Source of the DNA: Bacteroidia bacterium
GTDB taxonomy: Bacteria > Bacteroidota > Bacteroidia > J057
Length of the DNA stretch: 64,000 nt
Reading direction: 5' to 3'
Assembly: GCA_041391665.1 (NCBI GenBank)
Contig: JAWKNO010000002.1
Coordinates: 434,001 to 498,000 of the forward strand
This document shows, piece after piece, positions 61,271-64,000 of the stretch; within the stretch, counting starts at the first letter, position 1; the number at the start of each line of letters is the position of its first letter. The notes below the pieces were generated by a model that saw nothing but the letters and a program-made list of their open reading frames with translations, had not been told where the DNA came from and searched no databases. Made by a program: the position numbers and the translations under genes.

Positions 61271-64000
61271 ATGATTCGAGCGAAAATTTCCCTCTTTTTA
61301 GGTTTGTTTTTTTCTGTGTTTTTAAGTGCCCATGCAACACATATCACCGGCGCAGAACTTACCTACACCTGCGTAAACCCGGCAGCGCGGGTGTATCAGG
61401 TAAAACTTACGGTGTATAGAGATTGTGTAAATGGACAAGCCGCTTTTGACAATAATGTGCGCTTATTTATTTTCCGTGGCAGTAACAACACGCTTTATAA
61501 CACTGTCAATATCCCGTTGTCTCAAACGGGAATAGAAGTACTTCCGGTGGACTGGAATGCCTGTACCGGTACTCCTTATAACCTTTGTGTGGAGTATGTC
61601 AACTATACAGCGAATGTTACCCTTCCTGCACTTGCCGGAGGATATAATATCGGTTGGGCACGATGCTGCCGAAACAATGTGGTTACTAATATTTTCCAAA
61701 ATCAGGGCATTACGGTACTGGCAAAGGTTCCCGAAACTACGCCAGCCTCTTGTAACAGTATGCCCACATTTAATCAGCTGCCGCCACTGTTCCTTTGTGT
61801 CAATCAGCCTTTCAGCTTCAACCACTCGGCGACTGATCCCAATGGTGACTCGTTGGTGTACCAGATTTCCAACCCCTATACAGGCGTCAATACAGTGGGA
61901 CAGGGCGCTACCCAGTTTAATCCGGTAGTAAGTGTCGGCGGATTTGGGGCCAATCCTATGGGACCACCTCCCTATCAAAATGTGAATTATTTTGCCGGCT
62001 ATAGTTATCAGGATCCTTTTGCCTCCGGCAATTTTAACATAGACCCTCTTTCCGGACTGCTTACCCTCACACCCACCCAAATTGGTCTTTCTGTTTTTGC
62101 GCTTTCTGTAAAAGAATACCGCAATGGTGTGCTGCTCAGTGAAAACAAACGGGACTTTCAGATCAATGTAATTACTTGTTCTCCGCAGGGAAATGAGCCT
62201 GTGATCGCCAATAATACAGCGCCGGTTCCTGGTTCAAATGGAGATACGATCTGGGTAAAGCCGACCGAATCGTTTTGCTATGACATTTCTGTCTCCGATC
62301 CTACTGTAGGCGATACCGTAATTCTTTTCCCTGTCAGTGCTGTTTTTGGCATTGGCAATACGCTGCCTCCGCCTTTTGCAACCTTAACCTATACTGGTAC
62401 CAATCCTGCGGTAGGACAAGTCTGCTGGACGGCCTCTTGTAAACTGGAGGGTGATACCGTCTTGTTTATTGTCGGCGGGCGGGATACTTCCGATTGCCCC
62501 GGGTATAATATCGTTTTTGATACAACCTATGTGATTGTAGAGCCAATGGCCCGGGCTACGCTCTCTCATACATTGCCTGGAGCCAGTGCGGATACTGTAT
62601 TTGTGGATCCACTTGAGAACTTCTGTTTCACATGGACGGCTTCAGACGCGGATGCATTTGATACACTGGAACTGATACCGATACAGGGCCCTTTTCCCGG
62701 CCTGGGTGCACCACAACCGGTGGCTACGATTACGCAGTCTGGTACCAACCCGATTTCGGGAAATGTCTGCTGGACACCGCCCTGTACCATGGCGGGAATG
62801 ACCGTTCCCATGATTCTGGGTGCAAGGGATGTCAACTATTGTAAATTTCTCACAAGAGATACGATTTATGTCGTCATCAGCCCGCTGCCTCCCACCGATG
62901 CAGGGCTGGGAGATACACTTTGTGTAGGCCAAAGCGCTTTCCTCCAGGCAAGCGGCGGGGTTTCCTATTTGTGGTCTCCTTCCACCGGCCTCAGTAATGT
63001 GAATATTGCAAACCCAGTGGCAACACCCACCGTCAGCACTACCTATACCGCAAGTATTACGGATGCTTTTGGCTGTGTGCAAACCGATAATGTGTTCGTT
63101 CTGGTTCATCCTCTGCCAAATGCTTTTGCCGGAAATGATACGATAAAATGCCCGGGAATCCCGATGCAGTTGCAGGCTACAGGGGGGATTATTTATAGTT
63201 GGTCTCCTGCTGCTACCTTATCCAACCCTAATATATCCAATCCGGTAGCTAATAATATATTCACCACAACCTATACTGTAACGGTGACGGATCTCAATGG
63301 CTGTGTAAATACAGATCAGGTTGTGGTAACTCCTATGGATGCGGTTGCCGGACCCGATCAGGTTATCTGCTCCGGAGATAGTGTTACGATTTCCGCTTCA
63401 GGGGGAATTACCTATTCCTGGTCCCCTGCAACTGGTTTAAGTAATCCTAATATTGCAAACCCCAAAGCTTCGCCCGCTACGACCACAACCTATACTGTAA
63501 CAGTTGTCAATAGCTTAGGTTGCGTAGATACAGATCAACTGACCGTTACGGTCAATCCGTTGCCGACTGTGAGTGCGGGGGCGAATACCGCCATTTGTAT
63601 TGGTGGTAGTACCCAGCTGAATGCAACGGGCGCAGTAAATTATGTCTGGTCTCCGGCCACAGGTCTTTCTTCTTCCACAGTAGCCAATCCTACGGCTAAT
63701 CCTACGACAACTACTACCTATACCGTTACCGGAACAGACGCAAATGGTTGTGTGAATACCGCAAGCATGACACTAACCGTTAATCCTTTACCCATAATCA
63801 ACGCGGGAAATGATACACTGAAATGTGGTACAACCGGTATTCAGATCGCTGCGACTTTCGACCCTGATTATACCTATTTGTGGAGCCCTGGGACAGGTGT
63901 AAGTAATGTTTCTGTGTTTAATCCGATCGTAAATCCGCTGACAACAACCAATTATACTGTCTTTGTAACTGATGAAAATGGATGTACACAAACCGATGGA
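61271..64000 (+). CDS. Giant surface protein with Ig-like tandem repeats (3' end outside window)
   Basis: The frame begins with ATG at 61271 and is open for 910 codons to the end of the window, so the gene continues. It has a signal peptide ending SAHA and an N-terminal domain (ATHITGAELTYTC, VYRDC, GWARCCRN) common in gliding-motility-associated proteins of Bacteroidota. Two copies of a domain with GQVCWTASC and GNVCWTPPC follow. From residue about 538 there are five tandem repeats of about 75 residues (WSPATGLSNPNIANP-type, TTTYTVTVTD, GC-x-x-TD). Such proteins usually end with a type IX type B sorting domain, here not visible. A secreted adhesin is likely. Confidence 0.9.
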   Translation, partial: MIRAKISLFLGLFFSVFLSAHATHITGAELTYTCVNPAARVYQVKLTVYRDCVNGQAAFDNNVRLFIFRGSNNTLYNTVNIPLSQTGIEVLPVDWNACTGTPYNLCVEYVNYTANVTLPALAGGYNIGWARCCRNNVVTNIFQNQGITVLAKVPETTPASCNSMPTFNQLPPLFLCVNQPFSFNHSATDPNGDSLVYQISNPYTGVNTVGQGATQFNPVVSVGGFGANPMGPPPYQNVNYFAGYSYQDPFASGNFNIDPLSGLLTLTPTQIGLSVFALSVKEYRNGVLLSENKRDFQINVITCSPQGNEPVIANNTAPVPGSNGDTIWVKPTESFCYDISVSDPTVGDTVILFPVSAVFGIGNTLPPPFATLTYTGTNPAVGQVCWTASCKLEGDTVLFIVGGRDTSDCPGYNIVFDTTYVIVEPMARATLSHTLPGASADTVFVDPLENFCFTWTASDADAFDTLELIPIQGPFPGLGAPQPVATITQSGTNPISGNVCWTPPCTMAGMTVPMILGARDVNYCKFLTRDTIYVVISPLPPTDAGLGDTLCVGQSAFLQASGGVSYLWSPSTGLSNVNIANPVATPTVSTTYTASITDAFGCVQTDNVFVLVHPLPNAFAGNDTIKCPGIPMQLQATGGIIYSWSPAATLSNPNISNPVANNIFTTTYTVTVTDLNGCVNTDQVVVTPMDAVAGPDQVICSGDSVTISASGGITYSWSPATGLSNPNIANPKASPATTTTYTVTVVNSLGCVDTDQLTVTVNPLPTVSAGANTAICIGGSTQLNATGAVNYVWSPATGLSSSTVANPTANPTTTTTYTVTGTDANGCVNTASMTLTVNPLPIINAGNDTLKCGTTGIQIAATFDPDYTYLWSPGTGVSNVSVFNPIVNPLTTTNYTVFVTDENGCTQTDG
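62882..64000 (+). repeat. Tandem Ig-like coding repeats
   Basis: Five in-frame units begin at 62882, 63110, 63332, 63557 and 63785, each 222-228 bp (74-76 residues). Every unit carries an AG-x-D start, a WSP-x-TGLS centre and a TTTYTVT-type end. The last unit runs out of the window, so more may follow. The unit lengths stay in frame. Confidence 0.9.

Overview
The window looks like chromosomal DNA of a free-living, polysaccharide-degrading member of the Bacteroidota, probably of the Saprospiria/Cytophagia type. The support is: surface proteins with choice-of-anchor L and PKD domains and a type IX secretion (type B) C-terminal domain; TonB-dependent receptors carrying N-terminal carboxypeptidase-regulatory domains; many SPII lipoproteins; a sulfatase, heparinase and sialate esterase set; and several -7 elements of the Bacteroidota TAnnTTTG type. 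Assignment below phylum is inference. I found no rRNA, tRNA, CRISPR array, prophage or insertion sequence. The two terminal genes are cut by the window edges.

Layout. (1) 1-10662, plus strand: a carbohydrate-utilisation run with an FG-GAP/ASPIC surface protein, a stand-alone TonB-plug lipoprotein, a GH65-type hydrolase, a PAP2/vanadium-haloperoxidase-type lipoprotein, a sodium:solute symporter, a heparinase II/III-like lyase and a START-like protein. (2) 10659-14926: a TonB-dependent receptor divergent from an FAD-dependent oxidoreductase lipoprotein. (3) 15129-20970: a four-gene locus encoding an exported TPR/CARDB/caspase-fold protease, an LPP20-like protein, a DUF4384 protein and an exported transglutaminase-like protein. 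This is the most system-like part of the window. (4) 20978-24870, minus: sialate O-acetylesterase, MbfA-like ferritin/VIT1 protein, a small protein and Ada. (5) 25193-29186: a TonB_C/TPR protein, membrane dipeptidase and S-adenosylhomocysteine hydrolase, ended by a clear terminator. (6) 29187-30343: repeat-rich DNA in which two long direct repeats bracket an orphan antitoxin-like gene. (7) 30344-35776, minus: fatty-acid beta-oxidation genes, a START-like protein and a sulfatase. (8) 36142-47111: mixed envelope, sugar and housekeeping genes (polysaccharide deacetylase, TIM-barrel isomerase, lectin, outer-membrane barrels, small lipoproteins, OmpA, DEAD-box helicase, GH13). (9) 47139-51489, minus: FecA-like TonB receptor preceded by a fatty-acyl-AMP ligase fused to an acyl carrier protein. 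(10) 51705-57158: histidine kinase and single-domain response regulator, a large OmpA-family protein, and an AlbA_2 DNA-binding protein. (11) 57373-64000: two very large secreted adhesin-like proteins.

Functionally, most genes serve the cell envelope: taking apart and importing complex, probably sulfated or acylated, glycans (regions 1, 4, 7, 8), iron handling (MbfA, FecA-like receptor) and surface display by the type IX system. Housekeeping functions (ahcY, fad genes, ada, DEAD helicase) are interspersed. Where an ATG with a signal peptide lay downstream of an upstream TTG, I used the ATG as start.
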